A DNA stretch of 64,000 bases from NCBI GenBank assembly GCA_021205365.1, contig JAJPXP010000019.1, positions 17,106-81,105 on the forward strand, read 5' to 3'. Made by a program: the position numbers and the translations under genes. The notes beneath the pieces were generated by a model. That model saw nothing but the letters and a program-made list of their open reading frames with translations. It was not told the origin of the DNA and did not search any database. Every line of letters starts with the position of its first letter. The stretch's first letter is position 1. Shown piece after piece: positions 16,083-24,302 of the stretch. Origin of the DNA: Clostridia bacterium (GTDB taxonomy: Bacteria; Bacillota; Clostridia; Oscillospirales; Butyricicoccaceae).

Positions 16083-18090
16083 GGAATAATTGATTTTACG
16101 TTGTAAACATCTGGGATTAATAGTGACGGGCTTCGTACAGATGATCCTGAATTCTCTGATATGCTTCTTGTACTTCCTTCTTAGTGGAAACAGAAGCAAC
16201 GCCTACACGCCACCAGTTTTCATAACCAGCAGACATGGACTTCGGCAGAACCTTCATGTCGATCAGAGTAGAAACAGTCTGCTTCTTTGCATCTTCGATA
16301 GCAGCCTTCAGTTCCTCAACCGTCTTTACGGTGTAGGTCTTGCAGCCGTAAGCAGCAGCGACAGCAGCGTAATCAACGGACATAGCCGGACCGACATCCA
16401 TGCCGTCGTACTTGGTGCCCGGTACATGCATGTTCTTCTCAGTGGTACGGGAGAAGTTGCCGTTACCAACCTGCAGGTTGTTGATGCAACCGAAGGAAGC
16501 GTTGTCAAACAGCATGACGTTGATCTTGTAGCCGTACTGAACAGAGGAAATCAGCTCAGAGTGCAGCATATCGAAGGAACCGTCACCACACATTGCATAA
16601 ACTTCCTGATCCGGGCAGGCGATCTTCGCGCCGTAAGCGCCGGCAACCTCATAACCCATGCAGGAATAACCGTACTCCATGTTATAAGTATTCGGTGTGC
16701 TGGCTCTCCACAGACCCTGCATGTCACCTGGCAGGGAGCCTGCAGCAGCGACAACGATTGCATTGGAGTCGATTGTGTGGTTGATGCAGCCCAGAGCAGC
16801 AGTCTGAGTCATCTTGGAACCGGTGCTCTCGATAAAATGCTCAACAGACTTGCGGTTGTCATCCTTGATTTCCGGAATGTAGGACTCAGCATCAACATAT
16901 GTAGCCTCGTCCAGGCGCTCGATTTCGTCAAACCATTCCTTGCGCAGGGCAGCAACTTCAGCCGCATACGCATCAGAAGTATGGTAGCCGATCTCATCCA
17001 GTTTTGCGCTGATTGCAGTCAGGGCCTCATTGGCGTCTGCAACAACCGATGTGGCGTCCATCTTCAGGCACTGGAACTCAGACGGGTTGATGTTAACGAA
17101 CTTGGCATTGACATCATACAGCCACTTGGAAGCGGTGGTAAAGTCGGTATAGCGGGTGCCGACACCGATTACAACGTCAGCCTCGTGCGCCAGCTTGTTG
17201 GCAGCAATACCACCTGTGGTACCCAGGCCGCCGAGGTTCAGTGGATGGGTCCATTCAATTGCGGACTTGCCGGCCTGGGTCTCGCCAAATGCGATGCCAT
17301 ACTTCTCAGCAAATTCCTTGAATACCTTGTGCGCCTCTGCATAGCGGACACCGCCGCCGCAGATCAGAAGCGGCTTCTTTGCATCCTTGATTACTTCAAC
17401 GGCCTTCTCAATGGAATAATTGGAAGCCGGGCGGCGCTCGATGCGCCATACGCGCTTTTTGAAGAAGTCAACCGGATAGTCATACGCTTCGCCCTGAACA
17501 TCCTGTGGGATAGAAACTGCAACAGCACCGCAGTTGCCAGGATCAGTCATGACACGGAATGCAGAGATCATGTCAGTCATGATCTGCTCCGGACGGTTGA
17601 CACGGCCCCAGTATTTTACAACAGCCTGGAAAGCATCGTGAGCGGAAATAGACAGGTTCTGCGGCTGTTCCATCTGCTGCAGTACCGGGTCAGGCTGACG
17701 GGAAGCGTAGATGTCGCCCGGCATCAGCAGTACCGGAATGTTGTTGGCAGTTGCAGTTGCAGCAGCAGTAACCATGTTGCAGGCGCCTGGGCCTACAGAA
17801 GAGGTGCAGACGAAAGCCTGCTTGCGGCGCAGCTGCTTTGCAAACGATACAGCAGCCAGAGCCATGCCCTGCTCATTCTTACCCTGGTAAACTTCCAGAT
17901 CCTTGATTTCTTCTTCAATGCCATTGCAGTAGCCAACGCAGTTGCCATGGCCCGGGATCATGAAGATACCACGGATAAATTTGTGCTCTACCTCGTTACC
18001 ATCCATGTCGATGTAGCTGACATACTGGTTCTCAAGGAAGCGGATGCACGCCTGACTGGCAGTCAGACGGACGGTCTCCATGTGTTTCAT
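16056..18090. repeat. Long direct repeat, copy 2 (iolD plus terminator)
   Basis: Partner of 12892-14926; the diverged central stretch is 16351-16931. Here the centre has the same codon style as the flanks (for example Gly GGC and Leu CTG), so this is the native copy and copy 1 carries the foreign centre. Confidence 0.9.
16117..18090 (-). CDS. iolD: 3D-(3,5/4)-trihydroxycyclohexane-1,2-dione acylhydrolase, copy 2
   Basis: 657 residues, same length and domain order as copy 1. The ThDP motif is CGDGSFDMLHSEL ... FDNASFGCINN. I choose ATG 18088-18090 because GAGGAGG lies upstream at good distance and because copy 1 starts at the same residue; a longer frame to 18123 is not needed. It lies 85 bp downstream of iolB on the same strand and is probably cotranscribed with it from the promoter at 19092-19120. 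Compared with copy 1, the first ~386 and last ~77 residues are identical while the intervening PP-domain stretch differs. Confidence 0.95.
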   Translation of the reverse strand: MKHMETVRLTASQACIRFLENQYVSYIDMDGNEVEHKFIRGIFMIPGHGNCVGYCNGIEEEIKDLEVYQGKNEQGMALAAVSFAKQLRRKQAFVCTSSVGPGACNMVTAAATATANNIPVLLMPGDIYASRQPDPVLQQMEQPQNLSISAHDAFQAVVKYWGRVNRPEQIMTDMISAFRVMTDPGNCGAVAVSIPQDVQGEAYDYPVDFFKKRVWRIERRPASNYSIEKAVEVIKDAKKPLLICGGGVRYAEAHKVFKEFAEKYGIAFGETQAGKSAIEWTHPLNLGGLGTTGGIAANKLAHEADVVIGVGTRYTDFTTASKWLYDVNAKFVNINPSEFQCLKMDATSVVADANEALTAISAKLDEIGYHTSDAYAAEVAALRKEWFDEIERLDEATYVDAESYIPEIKDDNRKSVEHFIESTGSKMTQTAALGCINHTIDSNAIVVAAAGSLPGDMQGLWRASTPNTYNMEYGYSCMGYEVAGAYGAKIACPDQEVYAMCGDGSFDMLHSELISSVQYGYKINVMLFDNASFGCINNLQVGNGNFSRTTEKNMHVPGTKYDGMDVGPAMSVDYAAVAAAYGCKTYTVKTVEELKAAIEDAKKQTVSTLIDMKVLPKSMSAGYENWWRVGVASVSTKKEVQEAYQRIQDHLYEARHY

Positions 18091-18175
18091 TGGAATTTTC
18101 CTCCTCATGCAATTCTTACACAATTCTCACATTGTTTTGAATATATTCTTATTGTTTAAAATAAGCTTTTTTGGA

Positions 18176-18991
18176 TTAATAGCCGGTCGGGCACTTCCAG
18201 ATGTGGTCGTTGGCGTCGTCAGCCAGCAGCCACAGATGCTCCTCATCATCGATGCGGGTCTTGTCCCACGGATCGCCCGGCAGGTGACGGATGCCCCATG
18301 CATAGCAGCAGGAGTAGCCCGGTGCGGTAACCTGGGAATGCATCTTGTCGGTGATCAGGGCAGCGCCGTTGTGATGGGTTTCATACAGCTCGCCGTTGCC
18401 CCAGCCTGCGCCAAAGCCCATCGGCTTGTCGAAGCGGTAAAAATAAACTTCCGGCTGCGGGTGATGGTGCGGCGGGTAAGAAGTCCACTTGCCCGGCAGG
18501 TTGACAACTTCGCCCAGAACCATGTTGGAGTACGGAGCGATGTCCAAGTCGAAGCAGGTGCGGACGTCACGTTTGCAGCAGCCCTGCAGCTCGCCGTTCG
18601 CGCTGCGCGCCCAGGTATCGGTGTCTTCCGGACGGAACAGCTTGTTCGGGAATTCCGGAGCAACCTTGTCGTTGAGGGTCTTCTGGACGTAAATGCTGGA
18701 TGTGCCCTTTGCAGTGATGACAATCTTGGTTCCCTTGTGAACCAGCAGGCACCACGGGTTGTAATCGAACGGGTTCGGACGAACCATATCAACGCTTTCA
18801 TCGTCCCATGCCATGTTTACGTCACCGTCGAACAGCAGGCATGCAACTTCCTTGTCGGCCTCTTCGATGGTATAGGTATCGCCAGCCTCCATAACCAGGA
18901 GTGCGACGTCCATCATGCCGGCCTTGCCTTCTCCTTCATCAAGCCGCAGGTATTCGTTGTAGCCGCGCTTGACATCCTTGTCCATGTACAT
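18176..18991 (-). CDS. iolB: 5-deoxy-glucuronate isomerase
   Basis: 271 residues, normal for IolB, which converts 5-deoxy-D-glucuronate, the product of IolD, to 2-deoxy-5-keto-D-gluconate. The bicupin fold is recognisable, with the metal-binding run PPHHHPQPEVYFYRF near residue 180 and HSQVTAPGYSCCYAWGIRH near 225. Start ATG 18989-18991 has AAAGGTG nine bases upstream; a GTG four codons earlier is badly spaced. It is the first gene of the iolB-iolD transcript, with a consensus promoter overlapped by a pair of 22-bp repeats, probably the binding site of the nearby DeoR/IolR-like protein. Confidence 0.93.
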   Translation of the reverse strand: MYMDKDVKRGYNEYLRLDEGEGKAGMMDVALLVMEAGDTYTIEEADKEVACLLFDGDVNMAWDDESVDMVRPNPFDYNPWCLLVHKGTKIVITAKGTSSIYVQKTLNDKVAPEFPNKLFRPEDTDTWARSANGELQGCCKRDVRTCFDLDIAPYSNMVLGEVVNLPGKWTSYPPHHHPQPEVYFYRFDKPMGFGAGWGNGELYETHHNGAALITDKMHSQVTAPGYSCCYAWGIRHLPGDPWDKTRIDDEEHLWLLADDANDHIWKCPTGY

Positions 18992-19091
18992 TGTAAAACA
19001 CACCTTTCTCTATGCCCGGGTTATCAGGCGATCACTTGAAGTACAATGCTGCAAAAGAGCGCACAATTCCCTTGTTGCATAATTTGTAGTT

Positions 19092-19149
19092 ATTATATCA
19101 TGACATGTTGGTATTTTCAAGAAGCATTGTTGGTATTTTCAAAAAGCAA
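19092..19149 (-). promoter_or_regulatory. iolB promoter with two tandem 22-bp operator-like repeats
   Basis: Minus-strand TTGAAA (19115-19120), 17-bp spacer, TATAAT (19092-19097). Two direct repeats of exactly 22 bp, 19106-19127 and 19128-19149, share TGTTGGTATTTTCAA and AAGCA with two mismatches; the first contains the -35. A 22-bp period places them on the same DNA face. Confidence 0.8.
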
Positions 19150-19289
19150 TTTCATAAAACTGGATAAAATTTTTGTGCAGATTTTCCAGAAAAAAGGAAG
19201 GGGTGATGCCGGATAGTTGTCAAATTAGCGGATAATACAAAATGCAGTCATTTTGGGAAATAATTTACAGTTTTCAAAGATGGAAAATC

Positions 19290-19318
19290 TTGTGAATTGA
19301 GTCTTTGGGTGTTATAAT
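19290..19318 (+). promoter_or_regulatory. Promoter of hxlR-like gene 2
   Basis: TTGTGA (19290-19295), 17-bp spacer, TATAAT (19313-19318). The symmetric TTAGTTACTATAATATAATTAGTG stretch just after could hold an operator. Apart from this and the iolB promoter, the gap 18992-19447 has no gene. Confidence 0.65.
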
Positions 19319-19447
19319 AATATTAGTTACTATAATATAATTAGTGTGAATCAACGAACAAGTGAGACCGCGTTTTTCGGTAAGTGACTATGTAAAAATG
19401 GATACGATCCGATTCGTGAGCGGAGATCTGCGGAAGGAGGAATCCTG

Positions 19448-19837
19448 ATGAAGCGAGAATCCCAACCAATATCCTATGATTGCCCGATGGAGGCAACGCT
19501 GGGGCTGATCGGCGGTAAATGGAAAACGCTGATTTTGGACCACTTAACGGGCGGTGCACTGCGATTTGGTGCATTGCAGAAATGTATGCCGAAAATTACG
19601 CCAAAAATGCTGACGCAGCAGCTGCGGGAGCTGGAAGAGGACGGGCTTGTTTCCAGGCACGTTTTTCCGGTGGTACCGCCGAGGGTGGAGTACGAGTTAA
19701 CCGAGTTTGGACAGACGGTTCTGCCCGTTCTGGAAGCCATGGGCGACTGGGGGAGGATGTATCTGAAGCTGCAGCCAGCAGAATTACAGCATACAACCAT
19801 GCGGCAGACGGTTGTACAACAGACAAAATTGCAGTAA
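19448..19837 (+). CDS. HxlR-family transcriptional regulator 2
   Basis: 129 residues: CPMEATLGLIGGKWKTLILDHL, then LRFGALQKCMPKITPKMLTQQLRELEEDGLVSRHVFPVVPPRVEYELTEFG, the full HxlR winged helix with sensor-type Cys at position ~12. AAGGAGG lies eight bases before ATG. Unlike HxlR 1, its codon use matches the local chromosome, so it is probably native. It is divergent from iolB and could influence iolB transcription as well as its own; no flavin enzyme is adjacent. Confidence 0.9.
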   Translation: MKRESQPISYDCPMEATLGLIGGKWKTLILDHLTGGALRFGALQKCMPKITPKMLTQQLRELEEDGLVSRHVFPVVPPRVEYELTEFGQTVLPVLEAMGDWGRMYLKLQPAELQHTTMRQTVVQQTKLQ

Positions 19838-19856
19838 ACATCATAATATGGATGGG

Positions 19857-19890
19857 AAGCCCTCGCGGATGCAATTCCGGAGGGTTTTTC
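19857..19890 (+). terminator. Terminator of hxlR-like gene 2
   Basis: AAGCCCTCGCGG pairs imperfectly with CCGGAGGG and is followed by TTTTTCC. Confidence 0.65.
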
Positions 19891-19907
19891 CATTGCGCAG
19901 AAAAGGA

Positions 19908-19937
19908 AAAAGCCCTCCGGGATTTCCCAAAGGGCTT
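19908..19937 (-). terminator. Terminator of the deoR-like gene
   Basis: Minus strand: AAGCCCT, inner stem GGGAAATCCC, AGGGCTT, then TTTTCC. It lies right after the stop of the DeoR-type gene. Confidence 0.75.
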
Positions 19938-19973
19938 ACCTTACTGTCTCTGCCCGGTTTGGACAGCTTTTGT

Positions 19974-20729
19974 TTATTCCCATATGATACGTACGTTGTG
20001 AGCGCGGCAGAACTCGATGAACTTGGGCAGCGGCTTCTGGTCAGTAATCATCGTTGAGATGTCCTGAAGGCGGCAGAATGTAACAGTCGCATCATGCCCC
20101 AGCTTAGAGTTGTCTGCGATCAGAATAACATTGGAAGAGTGTGCAACCACGCCGCGTTTGATCTCGGCTTCCAGGAAGGTTGTATTGCTCATGCCGGATT
20201 CGACCGTTACACCGGTAGCGCTGAGAAACGCCTTGGAGATGCGCAGGTCAGACAACGCCTGCTGTGCGCCAATGCCAACAAAGGAACTTGTAGCCGCATT
20301 GAACACACCGCCCAGGGAGATCAGGTTGACGTTGTCATACTTGGCCGCCTCCACCATAGCGGGCAGAGAATGGGTAACAACGGTCAGCTTCATGCGCGGC
20401 GGCAGATGGCGCAGGACATTCACTGCGGTGGAGCCGGAGTCGATAAAAACGGTATCGCCTTCACGGATTTCACGCACGGAAAGCCTGCCAATGTAATCCT
20501 TGGCGGACGGATTCAGCCCGGAACGGACAGGCAGCGGCATGACGTCCTCCGGCAGCACAGCGGTCACGCCGCCATACACCTTGGTAATATGTCCACGGGC
20601 CTCCAGCTCATTCAGATCCCGGCGGATCGTGTTTTTGGAGACACTGAAGACCTCACATAGTTCATCAATGGAAACCGTCTTTTTGGAAAGTACATATTCT
20701 TCAATAGCATTTAGTCTGCTGATTTTCAT
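19974..20729 (-). CDS. DeoR-family regulator (IolR-like position)
   Basis: 251 residues. The N-terminal HTH is ISRLNAIEEYVLSKKTVSIDELCEVFSVSKNTIRRDLNELEARGHITKVYGG, the standard DeoR pattern. The rest is the DeoR sensor domain, related to sugar-phosphate isomerases, with DTVFIDSGSTAVNVLRHL and ISLGGVFNAATSSFVG. ATG 20727-20729 has AGCAGG eight bases upstream. DeoR regulators of inositol loci (IolR in Bacillus) are released by a phosphorylated pathway intermediate. Standing among iol genes, it is the best candidate for binding the repeats at the iolB promoter, but this is inferred. Confidence 0.9.
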   Translation of the reverse strand: MKISRLNAIEEYVLSKKTVSIDELCEVFSVSKNTIRRDLNELEARGHITKVYGGVTAVLPEDVMPLPVRSGLNPSAKDYIGRLSVREIREGDTVFIDSGSTAVNVLRHLPPRMKLTVVTHSLPAMVEAAKYDNVNLISLGGVFNAATSSFVGIGAQQALSDLRISKAFLSATGVTVESGMSNTTFLEAEIKRGVVAHSSNVILIADNSKLGHDATVTFCRLQDISTMITDQKPLPKFIEFCRAHNVRIIWE

Positions 20730-21095
20730 ATCGGAAACCTGCTTTCTTTGGAACAACAACCACAAAACACAATAGTATTATACCAGAAAAAGAAACAAAA
20801 AGGAATCAAGTTTTAAAAAAATAATGAGTAAATTTTGAGACGATTATCGAAAGAGTTCCTGCAATGATTGCACCAAAGGAAGATGACTTTTGAGGAGCCT
20901 ATTGGGCAAATGTTGGTGGATCTTTTTCTCATCCTGAAAAAATCTATGAAAAACGGCGGCAGAGCATTGCAATCTGTTGGTAAAAATGATAAAATCAAAG
21001 AAAGTGTGGCATGGTGCGCGAAATGGATAAAACGTCCACCCTTCTGCGCCCATGTGAATAATTCTTTAGAATTAAGGAATAGGTAGGTGTATTTA
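20730..21095. promoter_or_regulatory. Divergent promoters, deoR-like gene / split transketolase
   Basis: Plus strand: TTGCAA (20967-20972), 17-bp spacer, TAAAAT (20990-20995), for the transketolase pair. Minus strand: extended -10 TGG-TATAAT (20777-20782 on the plus strand as ATTATA) for the deoR-like gene, with no good -35. No gene is convincing in this 366-bp gap. Confidence 0.6.
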
Positions 21096-21950
21096 ATGCA
21101 GAAAGCAGAAAAGATGCAGGCTCTCCGTGAATTCGCAGCTGAAATCCGTGTTGAGACCCTGAAGACCATCGGTTCGCTTGGCTTTGGACACGTCGGAGGC
21201 TCGATGTCTATTGTCGAGGCTATGGCTGTCCTGTATGGCGATGTGATGAAGGTCGATCCGAAGAACCCGCGCTGGGAGGATCGTGACTGGTGTGTACTGT
21301 CCAAAGGACATGCAGGCCCGTGCGCGTATGCAACCCTCGCCCTCAAGGGATTCTATGATCTGGAGCAGACCCGCACGCTGAACAAGCCGGGTACCAATTT
21401 CCCGTCCCATACCGACCGTACCAAGACTCCGGGTGTTGACCTGACCACCGGCTCTCTGGGCCAGGGCATGTCCACTGCTACCGGCGCGGCGCTGGGCAAC
21501 AAGCTGGATGGCCGCGATAACCATGTATACGTATTCGTCGGTGACGGCGAGTGCGATGAAGGCCAGGTTTGGGAAGCAGCTCAGTTTGCAGCACACTATA
21601 AGCTGGACAACCTGACCTGCTTTGTAGATGACAACAAGAATCAGCTCGATGGCGCTGTTGCAGACATTATGTCCCATGGCAAGGGTCTCGGCGCCAAGTT
21701 CGATGCGTTTGGCTGGAATGTCATTAACGTTGAAAACGGCAATGACATTGAACAGATTTATGATGCTGTTCAGGAAGCTCTGACTGTTAAGGGCATTCCG
21801 ACTGCAATCATTCTGAACACCACAAAGGGCAAGGGCGCTACATTCGCAGAGCCGTCTGCCGCTCACAGCTCTCAGCCGTCTCCGGAGCAGTGGGAAGAAG
21901 CAATCGCTGCAGCAGAGGCTGAACTGGCTGCTGTCAAGGCTGCAAAGTAA
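21096..21950 (+). CDS. Transketolase, N-terminal subunit
   Basis: 284 residues: only the ThDP-pyrophosphate half of transketolase, as in split transketolases of many Bacillota. Motifs seen: GHVGGSMSIVEAMAVLYG, CVLSKGHAGPCAYA (catalytic His region), GSLGQGMSTATGAALG, and the ThDP motif VGDGECDEGQVWEAAQFAAHY ending in DDNKNQLDG. ATG 21096 follows AGGTAGGTG; GTG 21087 is a weaker alternative. The C-terminal subunit follows 14 bp later, so the two are cotranslated. Transfers two-carbon units between sugar phosphates. Location between iolB and iolE suggests a role in handling inositol carbon, but the pair could also be general pentose-phosphate enzymes. Confidence 0.93.
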   Translation: MQKAEKMQALREFAAEIRVETLKTIGSLGFGHVGGSMSIVEAMAVLYGDVMKVDPKNPRWEDRDWCVLSKGHAGPCAYATLALKGFYDLEQTRTLNKPGTNFPSHTDRTKTPGVDLTTGSLGQGMSTATGAALGNKLDGRDNHVYVFVGDGECDEGQVWEAAQFAAHYKLDNLTCFVDDNKNQLDGAVADIMSHGKGLGAKFDAFGWNVINVENGNDIEQIYDAVQEALTVKGIPTAIILNTTKGKGATFAEPSAAHSSQPSPEQWEEAIAAAEAELAAVKAAK

Positions 21951-21964
21951 GGAGGGCGCACGAA

Positions 21965-22933
21965 ATGAGTTTTACTTTAATTGGAAAGCATGAAAAGGAT
22001 AGCCGTGCTTGCCGCGATGCGTATGTACAGGCTATGAGCGAACTGATGGAAGCAGATCCGTCTGTTGTCCATGTTGACTGTGACCTGAAGGGCTGTATCA
22101 ATACCAAGAAGCTGGATAAGTTCGGACGCAGCATCAACGCTGGCATTGCAGAAGCAAATGCAATGGGCATTGCTGCTGGCCTGACTGCTACCGGCAAGAA
22201 GACCTGGATGCATTCCTTTGGCTGCTTCTCTTCCCGCCGCGCATTTGACCAGGCATTTATGTCTGCTGCATATGCAAAGCTGGGCGTTAAGGTACTGGGC
22301 TCTGACCCTGGCGTATGCGCTGCATTCAACGGCGGCACCCATATGCCGTTTGAGGACTGTGCTCTGTACATGTCCGTTCCGGATGCCATCGTCATTGATA
22401 CAGTTGACTACGCACAGGTTTACTGCCTGACAAAGAAGCTGACTGCTGTGGAAGGCCGTGTGTCTTACATGCGTATGATCCGCAAGGGCTTCACCACCGT
22501 CTATGCTGACGGCTCCGATTTCGAAATCGGCAAGGGCGTTACCCTGAAGGAATCCGACAGCGACGCTGCTACCATCATTGCTTCCGGCATCATGGTAGAC
22601 GAGGCGCTGAAGGCTTATGAGAAGCTGCAGGAAGAGGGAATCACCGTTCGCGTGATTGATATGTTTACCTGGAAGCCGATCGATGAGGATCTGATCGTGA
22701 AGGCCGCTGAGGAAACCGGCGCTATCGTAACCGCAGAGAACCACAACTGCACCTGTGGTCTTGGCTCTGCTGTTGCACGCGTTCTGTCTGCTAAGGCACC
22801 GACTCCGGTAGAGATGGTTGGCGTACATGACCAGTTTGGCCAGGTAGGCGCTCAGGCATTCCTGCAGGAGGCATATAAGCTGACTGCTGACGAGATTATT
22901 GCAAACGTCAAGAAGGTTATTGCAAGAAAGTAA
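21965..22933 (+). CDS. Transketolase, C-terminal subunit
   Basis: 322 residues carrying the pyrimidine-binding and C-terminal domains. GIAEANAMGIAAGLTATGKKTW contains the ThDP-activating Glu, and EDCALYMSVPDAIVI and GVHDQFGQVGAQAFLQ are typical of the C-terminal half. ATG follows AAGGAGGGCGCACGAA. Forms the active enzyme with the preceding subunit; a terminator closes the unit. Confidence 0.93.
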   Translation: MSFTLIGKHEKDSRACRDAYVQAMSELMEADPSVVHVDCDLKGCINTKKLDKFGRSINAGIAEANAMGIAAGLTATGKKTWMHSFGCFSSRRAFDQAFMSAAYAKLGVKVLGSDPGVCAAFNGGTHMPFEDCALYMSVPDAIVIDTVDYAQVYCLTKKLTAVEGRVSYMRMIRKGFTTVYADGSDFEIGKGVTLKESDSDAATIIASGIMVDEALKAYEKLQEEGITVRVIDMFTWKPIDEDLIVKAAEETGAIVTAENHNCTCGLGSAVARVLSAKAPTPVEMVGVHDQFGQVGAQAFLQEAYKLTADEIIANVKKVIARK

Positions 22934-22948
22934 TTTTTGAATACATCA

Positions 22949-22980
22949 GGAGCCGCTTCCGCGAGGAGGCGGCTCTTTTT
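22949..22980 (+). terminator. Terminator of the transketolase operon
   Basis: GAGCCGC (22950-22956) with GCGGCTC (22969-22975), followed by TTTTTGC. Confidence 0.85.
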
Positions 22981-23089
22981 GCATGTTCTTGTGCTTTTTC
23001 AGACAAAATTATAAATTTACAGGAACGTTACAACAAAATGCAGAACCGACGGTTTTTCTTTTTACAAAATTGACAAGCAGATTGTTAGA

Positions 23090-23173
23090 TTTTGGTGTAG
23101 TTTCGCCGAAGTGAAAAAATAATTGACCAACTTACACAAAACATTTGACAAATACGCCGGTATCATTTATCAT
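23090..23173 (+). promoter_or_regulatory. iolE promoter with upstream imperfect inverted repeat
   Basis: TTGACA (23145-23150), 17-bp spacer, TATCAT (23168-23173). Immediately upstream TTTTGGTGTAGTT (23090-23102) is an imperfect inverted repeat of AACTTACACAAAA (23129-23141), a possible regulator site. It does not resemble the repeats at iolB. The rest of 22981-23291 shows nothing else. Confidence 0.7.
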
Positions 23174-23291
23174 GAATAACATAGGAGAAAAGCCTATTGC
23201 CTGTCTCTGCATGGTGTGACAATTTAGGAGAGATTTCATACCGCCTTTTTGTGTGGGACAGGTGCAACAAAATCATGGAGGTGTTGTGATT

Positions 23292-24191
23292 ATGTTCACA
23301 AACAAGGATATCAAGCTGGGTATCTGTCCGATCGGCTGGACCAATGACGACATGTGGGACCTGGGCGATGAGAACACTTTCCAGCAGTGTATTTCCGAAA
23401 TGCGTTTGGCAGGCTTCACTGGCTGTGAAGTTGGTCATAAGTATCCATCAGATGTGAAGGAGCTGAAGGAGGCTCTGGATCTGCGTGGTATGACCATCGC
23501 TTCCAAGTGGTTCTCTTCTTTCCTGGGTACTAAGCCGTACGAAGAGACCTTTGAGGAGTTTAAGAAGGAGATCGAGTACCTTTCTTATGCTGGTGCAACT
23601 GCGATCAATATTTCCGAGCAGTCCTACTCGATTCAGGGTAATCAGGAACTGTCCATTTTTGAGAACAAGGCTCTGTTCAACGATGACGAGTTCATGCAGA
23701 TGTGTGAAGGCTTGAACAAGCTGGCTGAGTATGCAAAGAGCAATGGCATCCGTGCATGCTTCCATCACCATATGGGCACCTGTGTACAGACTCTGGAAGA
23801 GACTGTCCGTATGCTGGAAAACACTTCTGATGACCTGCTGCTGTGTTATGATACCGGTCACTGGACCTTCTCTGAAGTAGACCCGCTGGCTATTCTGGAG
23901 AAGTTCCCGAACAGAATCGGTCATGTACATCTGAAGAACATGCGTAAGCCGGTTCGTGACCAGGCAATCAAGGAGAGCTGGTCCTTCCTGAAGTCCGTTC
24001 GCAACGGCTGCTTCACCGTACCGGGCGATCCGGAGGGCTGCGTAGACTTCCCGTCGGTTCTGAAGAAGCTGGATGACATCGGTTACGAAGGCTGGATCAT
24101 GGTCGAGGCTGAGCAGGACCCGGCGAAGGCTAACCCGTTCAAGTATGCTAAGATGGCTTACGAGTACATCACTGCTGAGATGGCAAAGTAA
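23292..24191 (+). CDS. iolE: myo-Inosose-2 dehydratase
   Basis: 299 residues. The start KLGICPIGWTNDDM is the IolE signature. TIM-barrel metal ligands are visible: Glu in ATAINISEQS region, His in CFHHHMGTCV, Asp in CYDTGHWTF, His in GHVHLKN and Glu in MVEAEQDP. It removes water from 2-keto-myo-inositol, the IolG product, to give the dione cleaved by IolD. I start at ATG 23292 because GGAGGTG lies eight bases upstream; the frame extends 13 codons further but without signal. iolG follows 111 bp later in the same direction. Confidence 0.93.
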   Translation: MFTNKDIKLGICPIGWTNDDMWDLGDENTFQQCISEMRLAGFTGCEVGHKYPSDVKELKEALDLRGMTIASKWFSSFLGTKPYEETFEEFKKEIEYLSYAGATAINISEQSYSIQGNQELSIFENKALFNDDEFMQMCEGLNKLAEYAKSNGIRACFHHHMGTCVQTLEETVRMLENTSDDLLLCYDTGHWTFSEVDPLAILEKFPNRIGHVHLKNMRKPVRDQAIKESWSFLKSVRNGCFTVPGDPEGCVDFPSVLKKLDDIGYEGWIMVEAEQDPAKANPFKYAKMAYEYITAEMAK

Positions 24192-24302
24192 CTGGAACAT
24201 AATCACGATTGGGCGTGAGGAACTGGATACCTTGTGGCATAGCGCCGCAGGTATCCAGATTTCTGGACTGTAAAATAAGTATAGACAAGGAGAGAACAGG
24301 TC

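Noticed and set aside
16090..18159. 689-codon open frame on the plus strand, and its sister at 13817-14950
   Set aside because: Antisense to the iolD genes; stays open because of biased codon use in iolD.
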